A program made the position numbers and the translations under genes. The notes below the pieces were generated by a model. The model was not told where the DNA came from, did not search any database, and saw only the letters and a list, made by a program, of their open reading frames with translations. This document shows positions 1 to 10,615 of a stretch of DNA of 64,000 nucleotides, one piece after another; positions within the stretch are counted from its first letter, which is position 1; each line of letters begins with the position of its first letter. Source of the DNA: Paguma larvata (lineage: Eukaryota; Chordata; Mammalia; Carnivora; Viverridae); NCBI GenBank assembly GCA_030068075.1, contig CM057829.1, positions 85,675,132 to 85,739,131 on the forward strand. Direction: 5' to 3'.

Positions 1-109
1 GCACCTGGCTGGCTCAGTTGGAAGAGTGTGCGACTCTTGATCTCGGGGTTGTGAGTTTGAGCCCTATGTTGAGTGTAGAGATTAACTAAATGAACTAGAA
101 AGAAAAAGA
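1..109 (+). mobile_element. Short tRNA-Lys-derived CAN-SINE (left part)
   Basis: The window opens inside the tRNA-like head (GGCTCAGTTGG box, GACTCTTGATCTC, GTTTGAGCCC B-box-like) of a short carnivore SINE. It ends in GTAGAGATTAACTAAA, the short tail type without the long CT-rich body. The first bases are cut by the window edge. The A-rich tail runs into a GGAA microsatellite. Confidence 0.75.
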
Positions 110-185
110 TGAAGGAAGAAAGGAAGGAAGGAAGGAAGGAAGGAAGGAACGAAGGAACGAAGGAATGAAGGAAGGAACGAAGGGC
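110..185 (+). repeat. (GGAA)n microsatellite
   Basis: Imperfect GAAG/GGAA tetranucleotide repeat with occasional AACG interruptions, about 75 bp. It lies between a SINE head and a separate SINE 3' body, so it probably grew from a SINE A-rich tail. Confidence 0.9.
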
Positions 186-186
186 G

Positions 187-292
187 GGCCTGGAGCCTGC
201 TTCAGTTCTGTGTCTCCCTCCATCTTCCCCTTGCCTACTCACACTCTCTCTGTCTTTCTCTCTCTCAAAAGTAAATAAACATTTAAAAAAAT
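187..292 (+). mobile_element. CAN-SINE 3' part
   Basis: CCTGGAGCCTGCTTC, the CT-rich body and AAAGTAAATAAACATTT A-rich end of a long CAN-SINE. The tRNA-like head is missing or replaced by the upstream short SINE plus GGAA repeat, giving a chimeric structure. Confidence 0.75.
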
Positions 293-397
293 CAGAGGAC
301 TGGTGATTTTTGAGGACAGAAATGCTTTTGTTCTTCAGACTGTCTCATAGGCCAGCTCTCCGCAACTCAGGTTAGAGTCTAGAGATGGGTCTCTCTG

Positions 398-531
398 TCT
401 CAGGACAGTTGACATTGGGGCCAGATACATACTGTTTGTGGTGGGGGCTGTCCTGGGTTTTGCAAAGAATGTTTAGCTGCATCCCTGGATCTACTGTCTA
501 GATGACAGTAACACCCTCCCTCTCCGGTTTG
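398..531 (-). mobile_element. hAT-Charlie MITE (MER20/MER5 type), left half
   Basis: Contains GTTGACATTGGGGCC, GTGGGGGCTGTCCTG and ATGTTTAGCTGCATCCCTGG in the order of the MER20-type consensus, reverse orientation. It is interrupted at 532-809 by a SINE insertion and resumes at 810. The family name is from memory of the consensus. Confidence 0.7.
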
Positions 532-809
532 TTTTTTTTTTTTTCCGTAAAATTCACAGCATGTATTTGATATATGACTTATCATCACTGCTGCTTTCTT
601 TTTTTTTTTTAACGTTTATTTATTTTTGAGACATAGAGACAGAGCGTGAGCAGGAGAAGGGCAGCGAGAGAGGGAGACACAGAATCCGAAGCAGGCTCCA
701 GGCTCTGAGCTGTCAGCACAGAGCCCGACGCAGGGCTCGAACTCACAGACCGCGAGATCATGACCTGAGCCGAAGTCACCGCTTAACCGACTGAGCCACC
801 CAGGCGCCC
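532..809 (-). mobile_element. CAN-SINE with apparent 3' transduction
   Basis: Reverse-oriented SINE body (612-809, ending CCACCCAGGCGCCCC) with its poly-A at about 599-611. A further 54 bp of non-SINE sequence (545-598) follows, then a second poly-A at 532-544. The target duplication CCCTCCCTCTCC flanks the whole block at 514-525 and 810-821. The block therefore seems to have inserted as one unit carrying flanking DNA from its source locus. Confidence 0.75.
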
Positions 810-897
810 CCCTCCCTCTCCAGTTGTAAGAAACAATAATGTCTCCAGACATGATCTCCTCTGAGAGACAAGATTGCCTTTGGCTAACAACCATTGG
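810..897 (-). mobile_element. hAT-Charlie MITE (MER20/MER5 type), right half
   Basis: Continuation of the element at 398-531: CCAGTTGTAAGAAACAATAATG then TCTCCAGACATGATC, matching the expected order after the SINE is removed. Confidence 0.65.
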
Positions 898-2367
898 TCT
901 CGAAGAAAGGAGCTACTTAAAAAAATAATAATAATAAACATTTAAAAAGGTAAGTGAAGAGGAAAAGAGCTGACGTCCAAGGCAACAGGGGAAGAGCACT
1001 TACTGGGTGTGTAGCAGAAAGGTCGCCCCCTGTGGTCCCAAGTATGTGTTGGGTAAGTTAACAGAGCTCCTTGGTAAAACTCATCAGAGACACCTTGAAG
1101 TGTCTGGTTTCTGTTTGCTGTCCTTGATTGCTGGTTTCTGTTAACCACACTGGCTGAAGCTGGAGAAATGTTTTTGTTACTTTTGACAGTTATTACGACC
1201 TATTTTACCTTTAGGTTGAGGTGAATGGGAAACACTGAATTTTGAATGAAAGGTTGATTTTAATGAATAGAGTTAACATTTTTTTTTCTTAATGGCATGA
1301 TTAAATTCATACATTACCGCTGTGGAATTTGAATTTTACAAGTGTCAGTTACATTAATCTACATTATACTACTGTAAAATCGTGATGGATTTCCTGGGAA
1401 AATGGATCCCACACAGATCCTTCTAAGATTAGAAACTAAAATTTTCATGTATCATCAAGTGTTCAATTTAAATTCCATGATAAATGGCCTAACCATGAGA
1501 GAATTATCTTAACAGGTCCCTGAGATATCTTTACATTCAGTGGGATACTCACCTCTTTTTGTAAGAATTTATATCATGGAAAAGAACTTGTATTATTTTG
1601 TCTTAAAATAACAATTCTGATTGAACCTGAAATGTGCTCTGCAGCAGTAAGGGAGCAGGAGAAGAGATAATAAAAGGGAAAAAAATGAAATTCTTCAGTA
1701 AGTCTCCATTTAAAAGATGAAGATCATGAACAGCTATTGTCTTTGGCCTGTGCTGCATCCCTTGTCCCTTACTGAGGTAAGAGAACGTCACTGCTCCTTT
1801 CGGGAACTACTCCTTCCCCCTTCCATTCCATGTGGTCCTCTCTGCCCTCCACCCCACCTCCCCACTGCATACTGATGGCCTCAGAACCCAGTCTGGGCCA
1901 GTTAGACTGCCCTGGCAATTTGCATCTCGGATGGAGTGATGTTATAGTTGTCTTCCAAGTCCTTCTCAAAGGTTGGCTATTTGGGTTTTCCTTCCTGCTC
2001 CTTCGATTCTCTGAGCTACCAGTATCCTTCCAAAAATGTATATTCCTGCCTAAGTGATCCAAAGTCAGGTTTTGCCACTTAAAACAGAAGCCAAGGAAAC
2101 TGTAACTGATGCAGGAGACTGACCAAAATATTGTGACTTAGTTTGTCACTAAGGCTAAAGAGAAAGGGAGACAGTAAGGAAAGAGTATAGAATCAAAGCT
2201 AACAGGTAGTAATCTTGAGTCTCTTCTGGACACATGTTGGAAGTATAGGATCCATTTACATGTGTTTTCATTTTTTTTTTTTAATCTTCAACTCACGTTA
2301 AACTTATGTGCAGGTGTAGTTATGTAGTTGCCACTGTGGCCTGATTGATGTCAGGATTCCTAAAATG
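898..2367. other. Upstream flank, no gene seen
   Basis: AT-rich, mostly unique-looking DNA with an (ATA)n run near 925. Short open frames on both strands (for example around 1769-2062) have no recognisable domain, no splice context and no homology I recognise. No gene called. Confidence 0.5.
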
Positions 2368-2433
2368 GGGGCACCTGGGTGGCTCAGTTGGCTAAGATAC
2401 CAACTTCGGCTCCGGTTATGATCTGTTTAAGTA
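2368..2433 (+). mobile_element. CAN-SINE head fragment
   Basis: GGGGGCACCTGGGTGGCTC through TTATGATCT, i.e. only the tRNA-derived first 65 bp. A 3'-truncated fragment beside a complete reverse-oriented SINE. Confidence 0.75.
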
Positions 2434-2466
2434 ATTTTTTTCTGACTATGATGCCTACTATTTTCT

Positions 2467-2688
2467 TTTATTTTTAACTTTTAAATGTTAATTTTGAGAG
2501 AGAGAGAGAGAAAGAGACAGAGCGTGAGCAGGAGAGGGGCAGAGAGAGGGAGACACAGAATCCGAAGCAGGCTCCAGGCTCTGAGCCATCAGCACAGAGT
2601 CCAACGGGGAGCTCAAACTCATGAACCATGAGATCATGACCTGAGCCGAAGTCAGACACTTAACCAACTGAGCCATTCAGGTGCCCGA
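2467..2688 (-). mobile_element. CAN-SINE, complete, 16 bp target duplication
   Basis: Full reverse-oriented SINE (GA-rich body, CCTGAGCCGAAGTC, GAGCCATTCAGGTGCCC). It is flanked by a perfect duplication ATGCCTACTATTTTCT at 2451-2466 and 2689-2704. Confidence 0.92.
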
Positions 2689-2704
2689 ATGCCTACTATT
2701 TTCT

Positions 2705-4300
2705 AATAATGCAATTGAAAGCACTATAATACTCATTTTTATAAGTCAATTCTAAAAAGTGTTACTTTTTATTTATAAATCCATTTAATATTATACATTA
2801 TATTTTTACTCAACAAAAGTTATAAACAGCACAGAAAGTTATAAAAAATAAAAGATCCACATCACCCCCTTTCCCAGAAAGAATAAAAATTTCACATCTA
2901 GGGTATTTCTAGATATAATTAATATGTTTTTGTTATTGGTATTTCTTAGTCCTTGGGACTATTCCTTATTCAACCAAGTAGGCATTTTCTAAAACTTGAT
3001 TCAAAGAAGGGGTGACAGTAGAGAACACGCCTCGGGAAACAAACAATAAGCCAGATTTGCTTCTCATGGGCTTCAAAAGGCTGTCTTAGAGGAAAAGCAG
3101 GGTCTCGTGTGCCCAGAAACAAAAACAGTTTAGGGGAAGAACATGATGTGAAGGAAGTTTCCTAACTGGGGAGACTGGGTAGGCTTCCTTGAGTTGAAAT
3201 GACAGGAAGATAATTAAGACATGACAAAGGGGTATGGTCCCTGGAGCCAGGACAAGGTGCCTGGTCAAGAAGAATCCTTGGACAGGAGCTGAGTTGGCAT
3301 CTAGAGACGCCATCCTCCACCACGGTGAGCACTGCCTATCACCCAGGCTTCATTCAGCTGAACCCAATACAACTGTCACCTGTGCTAGAGAGTGTGCTAG
3401 TCTTTCTTACCATTAATGTCACGTCACCTTCCAAGATGCAGCAAGAGAGGACCCATCTGTGCCCTGAGAGGGGCCCATCCTGACCCTGTTGATGGCCTAG
3501 GACTTGTGCCAGCCCCCTGGATCAGGGGGTCTGTGGTAGTGGTGTGACAGGGGAAGTCTCAGGATCTGTATGTAGGGGAGACTGAAGGAAGCCAGCTTGA
3601 GATTCACACCTGTCTTTCTGAGCCAGTAAAATGGAAAAACACACGATCACACATACATCTCTCTCCTGCCCTCCCTCTCCTCCTACTTTTATACAAACTA
3701 GATTACATCCCTATTGATTTTCAACTTGCTTTTTTTTTTTCCCTCTTATGATATATCTTTGGCATCAGTGTATAAAGATCTACTTAATTTCTCTTAGTGG
3801 TCACTTGGTATCCTAATTATTTGATTTGTCTCTAAATGATGGACTCTAGCTCTCTCCCTCTTCCTTTCCCTCTTTCCTTCTCTTTCTTTTGGATATTACT
3901 AAACTAACATGAGTGTCCTTTCACATAACTTTTTGCACTTTATTTGAGGTAACTGTTGGAGGAGATGACAGGACTGCTGGTTGAGCAGTCAACGGAGCTG
4001 GGTCCAGGCAGTTGGAGGCTCCTCACCAGCTCCTCTGTCCTTGGAAGGGACATTCAGCCCATCTTTCCCATAGTGGGAGCCATTGCAAGGACACAGTCTT
4101 GGATGGTACACATGGCTGAACCCAGTCAAGGCCTCTATCTACACTTTCAAGGTTTTGGTAGGCCACCAGAGAAAAGCCTTCTATGTAAGTTCCCTTGCTT
4201 AGTAAACCTGCCCCCTCACAATCTGGACTGTTCTGCCTCTTTTCTTTGGTCTCTCCTTGCCCTCCCTGTATGGGGGCCAGTTTGTGAACCAACAGTAACC
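2705..4300. other. Upstream flank, no gene seen
   Basis: Unique-looking AT-rich DNA with a poly-T run near 3730 and CT-rich stretches (3660-3900). The 117-residue open frame at 3956-4309 shows no domain, signal peptide or splice context. Parts of 3640-3960 may belong to the same old LINE-like element as 4305-4560, but I cannot join them. Confidence 0.4.
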
Positions 4301-4304
4301 CTAG

Positions 4305-4560
4305 GATAAATTTCTGCAAGTAGAATTGCTATACCAAAAGGTTTGTACATTTTTAAAAAAGTGTTAATATTGATAAGTTGTCATCCAAAATGTTTGTATC
4401 CACTTGTGATAACTCACAAGTTATTTAGCCAGATTCTCTCTAACACAAGGTATTATCATCTTTTTTACATCTTTGCCAACCTGATACATGAAGAAGAAAC
4501 CTAATTTATTTAAAAATTTACCTTACTCTAATAATGACTACGAACGCCTTTATATTATGT
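4305..4560 (-). mobile_element. Old LINE-1-like (L1M-type) fragment
   Basis: The series AAATTTCTGCAAGTAGAATTGC, TTTGTACATTTTTAAAA, GTCATCCAAAATGTTTGTA and TATTATCATCTTTTTTACATC follows the order of a well-known old LINE-1-type repeat in T-rich orientation. Diverged, so boundaries are approximate. Confidence 0.5.
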
Positions 4561-5452
4561 TTGTACTTACTTAGTACTGCAATTAAAATATTCTGTCTTA
4601 TGGGTAAAGACTGTTTTCTAATCAGTATAGTAAATATTTACTAAACATCCATTATGTGTCTAATTGATTAGACTGAGTAAGCCTAAAAACAACCAAGCAA
4701 CAGTGCTTGGTACCAGAGAATGTGACAGAAAATACAGACAATAAAAATGTTAACGGTAAAAGATTTTCCCATGGTATGACTAGTTTTGAGTGGTACTGGG
4801 TCCTGATGAATGGCATGAATTAGCAAAATGTACCCATATGTAATTGAATAAACTGAGGTGTTAGCCAGAGTTATTTCATATTTTCTGCTTGAAAACTGGA
4901 TAATATCAGTCAAAAATCAAATTTGGGTCTGGCATAATTAATAACGATCTGGTCTCTCTAGAAGTACAGTAATTAGAAATCTGACTCAGTAACTCTTTAA
5001 TGTCATTACTGGTTTGTGACAGAAAACCATGACTCTGGCATTAAGAATGACACTTCATTTGCTATGGGACAAGGCGGCTAAGACAGGTGTTTGTCTTAGA
5101 GTTGAAAAAGGAGCTATGCTATAGCTCTCTTTTATGATGTAGTTTTAGGTTAAAATCTGAGCTGTCTAGAGACAGTTTCAACTCTGATTATCACAGAGCT
5201 GTTAAAAATAAAGATTTTATAAAAGCTGGATAACACTAGATTTATGCTAGGCTTTTACATTTTCATTCATGGACAAGCTGATGGTAGATGGGGGAAAAAG
5301 CTACAAAAATTTACTGTGTTCCAAAATGCTTCCTAAAGTGTGTTAAGAGGTAAGCTTAAAAAAAAAAAAAGTGTTCCATACTCAACCAAACTCTAGTACA
5401 GTTGTTTAAAAAAGTGAAAGAGGTTTCTTTATTACAAGAGCTCAGAGTCTTT

Positions 5453-5704
5453 GTTTTTAATGTTTATAAATAAATACATTAATATTTATAGACAAATAAT
5501 TTATTTTGAGAGAGAGAGAGAGAGAGAGAGCAAGCACATGTGAGCCAGGAAGGGGCAGAGAGAGAGGGAGAGAGAGAATACCAAGCAGCCTCTGCACTGT
5601 CGGCGCAGAACCAGATGCGGAGCTCAAACCCACAAACTGTGACATCATGACCTGAGCCAAAATCAAGAGTCTGATTCTTAACCAACTCAGTCACCCAGGC
5701 ACCC
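5453..5704 (-). mobile_element. CAN-SINE
   Basis: Reverse SINE with a (GA)n tract at 5508-5530 and end CACCCAGGCACCCC. An 18 bp target duplication CAAGAGCTCAGAGTCTTT (5435-5452) / CAAGATCTCAGAGTCTTT (5705-5722) has one mismatch. Confidence 0.92.
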
Positions 5705-5722
5705 CAAGATCTCAGAGTCTTT

Positions 5723-6890
5723 AATACAATGTGACAGGGAGCCAGTTTTCAGTCATACCCTAACTCATTTGATTTGGGCCCCCTATTTCCTGTGTGAATG
5801 TTGTTTTCCAGCCACTCAGGGTCCGCTCTTTGTTCTCAAATCTGGTGGGGCTGTGATCAGGGGTCCCTCCCTACCCCAGCTACAAGGTAGGGCAACTGGA
5901 AGCTGGAATCTGAGTTGGGAGTATCAAAGAGAAATAGATTGGGGTCCACCCATACCAGCAGTGAAAGACATCCCATCATGATATTTCTGCCCTGATATGA
6001 TCCTGTTATCACCGTGTCTGTGTCCTTTGGGAACTACGCTAAGGCTTGCAGGCTTCCAAGGCTGGTTGTATGGGCTGGCTGCCCATCGATTCTTAGCACT
6101 GTTATCTTCTCATCAAATACCTTTTTGCTTAAATTCATTGGAGTAGTTTTTTGTCACTTTGCAATGAAAGGATCCACACTTTTTCTTTCTTTGGCTTCTC
6201 TCTCATAATTTCACTAAATCGAAACAGAGAGAATGTCTATTTATTGACAACTGAAAGTCCTACACCAATTACACTGCTTCACGCACTCTAAGAGTTAAAA
6301 AAAGATTGTTGAACAAATGACTAGCATTTCAAAGAACAGCTTTTGGGAAGCATTGTTTTAAGCTATTTTCTCTACGAGGAAAAAGATCATATATAATGGT
6401 ACCCAACAGAGAAATATCTATTTGCTCTTCTAGTAACAGAGTAGACTGGAATACACATTTGTGTTGGGTTTTGATCACTGTCTAACAAGCTATGGAATCA
6501 TCCCTTATTTTAGATAAATAAAAGGCTTTTTAATTAAAAATATCTATAAATCAATCCTAAGGAGTCAGGGGAAAAACACCCTCTCTGAACTAGACATTTT
6601 AATAGATATCTAACATATACTTCCTTAGTTCCTCAATATCCATGTGTCAGTCAGCAATATTTATTGGGCCCCTAATATGTGACTGGCATAGTGCTAGTGG
6701 GTAGGACTACCTATCATGAACAAGACAGATCCAGCTTGTGTAGTAGGAGACTTTACATAGTCACATAGATGGTGACTTGGTGTCATAAAGATTTTTTTTG
6801 TGTGTAATTGCAGTTATATTCTTTGTTCTACTTAACCATTTTAAATAAATACCTTCTATTTATTCTAAACAAACAGATAATCTAATCAAT
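5723..6890. other. Upstream flank, no gene seen
   Basis: Unique-looking AT-rich DNA. A short MIR/L2-like stretch (TATTTATTGGGCCCCTAATATGTG) sits at about 6655-6770. No coding evidence. Confidence 0.45.
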
Positions 6891-6907
6891 ATAGATGGGT
6901 TTAAATA

Positions 6908-6925
6908 CTTTTTTTAAAAGTTTAT

Positions 6926-6960
<35 letters not shown>

Positions 6961-7127
6961 ACAAGTTGGGTAGGGGCAGAGAAAGAGGGGAGAGAGAGAA
7001 TCCCAAGCAGGGTCCACACTGTTAGCACAGAGCCCGATGTGGGGCTCAAACCCATGAACTATGAGATCATGACCTGAGCCGAAACCAAGAGCTGGACGCT
7101 TAACAGACTGAGCCACCCAGGAGCTCC
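6908..7127 (-). mobile_element. CAN-SINE
   Basis: Reverse SINE with an expanded (GA)n tract at 6930-6958. Target duplication TAGATGGGTTTAAA (6892-6905) / TAGATGGCTTTAAA (7128-7141), one mismatch. Confidence 0.9.
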
Positions 7128-7141
7128 TAGATGGCTTTAAA

Positions 7142-8089
7142 ATTTTAAGTGCATTCAATTTAGTAACAAATATTTTATGAAACCTAAAGAAGCATTTATT
7201 GACACAAGTCCTAGTATTTTGGGTTCAAACATCCTTTCATATATATTCTTCTGGTATAAAACCACACCCAATGAAAAATATCAAATTGCATATGAAAAAT
7301 TCTAGAGAATAGCACTGCACCTAGTGTTTGTAGTCAAACAGTCTTTCTCCTGCTCCTATCTCGGGTTCCAGGACTGCTGGATAAGTAGGCCTCCAATGTC
7401 CTGAAGGCTGGGAATGTTGGACTGGAAGCCAGAGAGTCAGGCCCCAAGGCATGGGGTGGGGGTAGCAAACTACCCCAGGACATCTGTGGGTCTGAAAGTG
7501 AAAAAATTGCTGAACTGTTGTTTTGAGACGAATGAAAATGTTAAGGACATCTCCCAGTAGATCAAGGCACTGTTCCTAGCTCAAGTGTAGAACACAAACC
7601 TGCAAGAGAGACTTACCATTCTGTGAAATTCCATCTTTGTGGTAGTTTAAACCTTGAACTTTTAAACAAAACACAGCTTACTCCAATTTAGAGTTTCATT
7701 CTTCTTATACCTGACGGCTTAACTCTACATCGGACTAAGGTTTTCATTGCAAAAGTGGAATGTGGAAAAGTACCTATTAAAGTTGTCCTCTTTGCTTAAG
7801 TGTGTTGTAAGCATGTTATACACAGGAAGGACATGGATGATCCGCAAGTGGCACCAGCGTGGGTCAAGCCCATTCGTTTAACACAGGTGTTCTGGGATGT
7901 TGTCTGTTTGCGGTGTTAATGTTGAATTAGCTGTAACCAAAATATCCTTCCTCATATTCTCAGGTTCAGGGCTTCCATCTAACCTTAAAGTTACCGCCAA
8001 GTCTTTCCCAACATTACCATAAAGCCACAGTGGGGTGGCTAGGAATAGTGGCAATGTGAACTTTACAAGTCAGTAGTGTCAGCGAAGCA
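7142..8089. other. Immediate 5' flank of the KLHL32 CpG island
   Basis: About 950 bp of repeat-poor sequence between the last upstream SINE and the CpG island. No exon of the expected upstream neighbour is visible. It may hold proximal regulatory sites, but none is individually convincing. Confidence 0.45.
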
Positions 8090-8499
8090 GAGGGACAGTG
8101 CTCCGTCTGTTCCCGCCGTTGGTCTCCAGCCGTGGGAAGGGATTCTGGGAGCAGGCAGGTAGGGTTCTCGGTTGTCGGTCACCAAAACCTCGGGCGCAGC
8201 CGCGCCGGCCGACTGTGGTTCGGATCCAGCTGCCCACAGCGCAGGTGCCAAAGAACACGAAGTCGGACTGCGCGGAGGAGGGGGACTTCCGGGGAGAGCG
8301 GGAGCGCGCGCCGGCTCGCTGTCGGGAGCAGGGGTGGGGGATGGGGAAAGCGCGGCGTGCGCGCCTCCCCGGCGGCTGGGGTGGGAGGAGGGGAGCGTGC
8401 GCGCGGGCTCGCCGGCGGAGGGGGAGGGGGCGTGCGTGCGCGCTGGCTCGCCTGGGGCGGAGGGGGCGGAGCCGCTTCACGGTCTGATCCCGCCCCGGG

Positions 8500-8881
8500 G
8501 TCCGCCAAGGTGCGTCTACTGGCAGAAGCGGCCGCCTGGGGCAGAGCGAGCCAGGACGCGCCACCTGCAGTGCTGGCTGCTGCTTTTTATTTACTAGCAA
8601 ACACTGTTTCCCCGCGGGAGAGTCCGGGAGCGCGCGGGCACACACACACACACACACACACACGCTCACTGACACACGCACTCGCGCACACACATATACA
8701 TACACGCTAGCGCTCTTGTCTTCACAACTGCATCCCCAAACCGACAGTGCGAAGCTACTGCGGTTTCTCTTAACCTCAGCATCGTGGGGAGAAGCAGAGC
8801 CGTTGTGCATCAGGGAGCACCCGGTGCCTGCGCTGCCGCCTCGGGTACATACATAACCCAGCAGACCGCTCACCCCATCGG
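8500..8881 (+). other. KLHL32: Probable KLHL32 exon 1 (5' UTR); start uncertain
   Basis: The 3' boundary rests on a near-consensus donor, ATCGG|GTAAGC, with GT at 8882-8883, at the downstream part of the CpG island. The 5' boundary given is a guess: initiation could be anywhere from about 8200 to 8800. The first coding bases are 45 kb away at 54446, so this exon would be wholly untranslated. An alternative donor GGG|GTAAGC occurs at 8996 and could give a longer exon. Splicing to 54393 is inferred from the known KLHL32 gene plan, not seen. Confidence 0.5.
8639..8663 (+). repeat. (CA)n microsatellite in the promoter
   Basis: Twelve CA units, followed by further CACA-rich sequence to about 8705, inside the CpG island and probably within exon 1. 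Confidence 0.95.
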
Positions 8882-8930
8882 GTAAGCCAGTCTCTCCGTG
8901 TAACCTGTTCGGGGTAGGTGCCTGCGGACC

Positions 8931-8949
8931 GGAGGGAGGGGGTGGGGGG
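8931..8949 (+). promoter_or_regulatory. G-rich tract, potential G-quadruplex
   Basis: GGAGGGAGGGGGTGGGGGG: runs of G separated by single bases, 50 bp downstream of the exon 1 donor on the transcribed-sense strand. A compositional match only; no functional evidence. Confidence 0.5.
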
Positions 8950-9129
8950 CCACTGGTGCGCCATTGGGGGCGAGACCAGAGTTGAAATTTCAGGGGTAAG
9001 CGGCCGGCGCAGCTCTACCAGCGTCGTCTAGCGGGAGCAATTACTACTCCGGTTACTTGTTCTACCAACCGTGGAGTTGCTCCCCCGCCTTCTCCCCTTC
9101 CCCCAGCCCGAGACGTACCGTGCTCCTTG

Positions 9130-9143
9130 GTTGCCAAGGAGAC
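9130..9143 (+). promoter_or_regulatory. RFX X-box-like site
   Basis: GTTGCC-AA-GGAGAC has two half-sites fitting the RFX X-box pattern (RTNRCC, short spacer, RGNRAC). It overlaps a 6 bp inverted repeat CCTTGG-TTG-CCAAGG (9125-9139). It lies at the downstream edge of the CpG island in intron 1. RFX factors act on many neuronal and ciliary promoters; use here is inference. Confidence 0.4.
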
Positions 9144-9150
9144 TTGCTTA

Positions 9151-10380
9151 AACATCAGCCTTGGGCCATCTATTGAAAGAAGTAGTTTTTTAAAAAATGA
9201 TGTTGTTATTTATTACGTGTTTTAAAAATAAAATACACACTGAGGACCATGTGGTAATTTGGCAACCGTTAATGTGTATTCTGGGCATGGTTTCATTCAA
9301 CTTCAAGGAAAAAGGTAATGCGTTATATGGTATGCTTCAAAACGGATTCGTCAGACGGATTTTTCAGCGGATTGTGTCTTGAATCATAAATTACTCCAAT
9401 TTTGGAAATCTTATAAAGAACAATGAGTGCAGTGAAAATCCCCTTTCCCCTCTAATTCCACATTATATCTTGCAGCTCACTCAAGCATGATTATCTTAAC
9501 ATTAAAAGTGAAAGAGGAATTAATTTTAGTGCCCCACACAAGGGTGATCTATTGTAAAGAGACCAGAACAGGAATACATAAGTGAATTCCTAATGTAAGG
9601 AGAGAACATTGAGAACAAAAATCTTTGCTAACATTTCTGCGCATCATTACTTAAGTGCAGTTGTCGCACCTCTGCCCATTCGTGAGAAGATTCTGTTTTA
9701 TTTCAAGGTTCTTACTTTGTTATGTTTTGTTTTTTTGTTTTATTCTCTATTTATTTATTTTTCGCATATACCTATATGTTGATGTTGATAGATATAGGTG
9801 TAGAATTTGTGCCATGGCTTATTACTGCAGATTCTAAGGTTTTGGATCTTATGTCGAAATGTGGAGAGGCGGGAGGCACAGAGAAAGAAGGCTTTGTAGA
9901 TCCTTTTGGGTTTTTTTTTCCCGTTGGATCAGATCTTTTACTGGAACACTGGATGAGGCCCAAGGAGGAGGTCAGTGCTCATATCTCACAGGAACCCCTA
10001 ATGATGGGGCCGTGAGTTTTACTTGGAGGCCTCAGGTGCGTAGTGGGTGGACTTAAAATTTTTCAGCCCTTGAAGGGATCAGCAATCCAGTAATGACCCT
10101 TTGCACTAATTTCATACCTTCATTATAAAAGGAAGGGCCTGGTAATTATCCACTGACCTTCAACAATGAGTTTTGTTTTTCTCTGACATGGTTCATCTTC
10201 TTACCTCTTATTACATGAAACAAGGAAATATATCAAATTCTTTTTATTTAGATTTTAAACTGTGTCATACAGAGTGGTAATATGAGGAACAAGGAAGCCA
10301 GTAATAGCTGAGGTAAGTATAGGGGATTTATGTAAGTGACAGGGGACTGAAAGATGAATAAAGATGCCAAATAGTTTATA
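9151..10380. other. KLHL32 intron 1, proximal part
   Basis: AT-rich DNA without recognisable genes. Open frames around 9655-10056 are short, overlap each other in different frames and have no recognised domain. Confidence 0.5.
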
Positions 10381-10555
10381 CACAGTTTACAAAGTACTTT
10401 TCCTACCCTTCTTTTTTATTCCCCACAACCACCTTAGGAGGTCAAGGGATTAGCGATTAGCTGGAGTTTAAGACTGAGGAACCCAAGACTCGGAGCTTGT
10501 GGAAGGTCACAGAGCTAGTGAATGGGGAAGCCCTTTTTGGATCTAGGTTCTTTGC
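10380..10555 (-). mobile_element. MIR fragment
   Basis: CACAACCACCTTAGGAGGTCA, then GACTGAGGAACCCAAGACTC and AAGGTCACAGAGCTAGTGAATGG follow the reverse MIR consensus order. Confidence 0.65.
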
Positions 10556-10615
10556 CGTAAAGAAAACCCCGTGTCTGCATTTCCAGTGCACACGTAAGCT
10601 AAAGGAGTGGAACAG

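Larger units (their letters stand above)
8090..9150 (+). promoter_or_regulatory. KLHL32: CpG-island promoter of KLHL32
   Basis: This is the only strongly GC- and CpG-rich kilobase in the window, with an abrupt change from AT-rich flanks. It contains GC boxes (GGGGCGGAGGGGGCGGA at 8454-8470; CCCGCCCC at 8489), many CGCGC runs and no convincing TATA box. That is the usual architecture of a dispersed-start mammalian promoter. It lies about 45 kb upstream of the KLHL32 start-codon exon on the same strand and ends with a strong splice donor, so I assign it to KLHL32. The exact transcription start is not readable from sequence. Long open frames on both strands here are compositional artefacts. Confidence 0.82.

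Noticed and set aside
6922..7158. Recurrent short peptides with motifs like SAQVMIS, FGSGHDL and EPASDS, across many positions
   Set aside because: These are translations of the CAN-SINE body in various frames, not a gene family.
1..8000. Expected upstream neighbour NDUFAF4
   Set aside because: No exon-like sequence for it was recognised; in human it lies tens of kilobases from KLHL32, probably outside this window.
8079..8873. 264-codon open frame on the minus strand, and 129-192-codon frames on the plus strand, in the CpG island
   Set aside because: GC-rich DNA has few stop codons. The peptides are Arg/Pro/Ala-rich or encode the CA repeat, with no domain, and several frames overlap on both strands.
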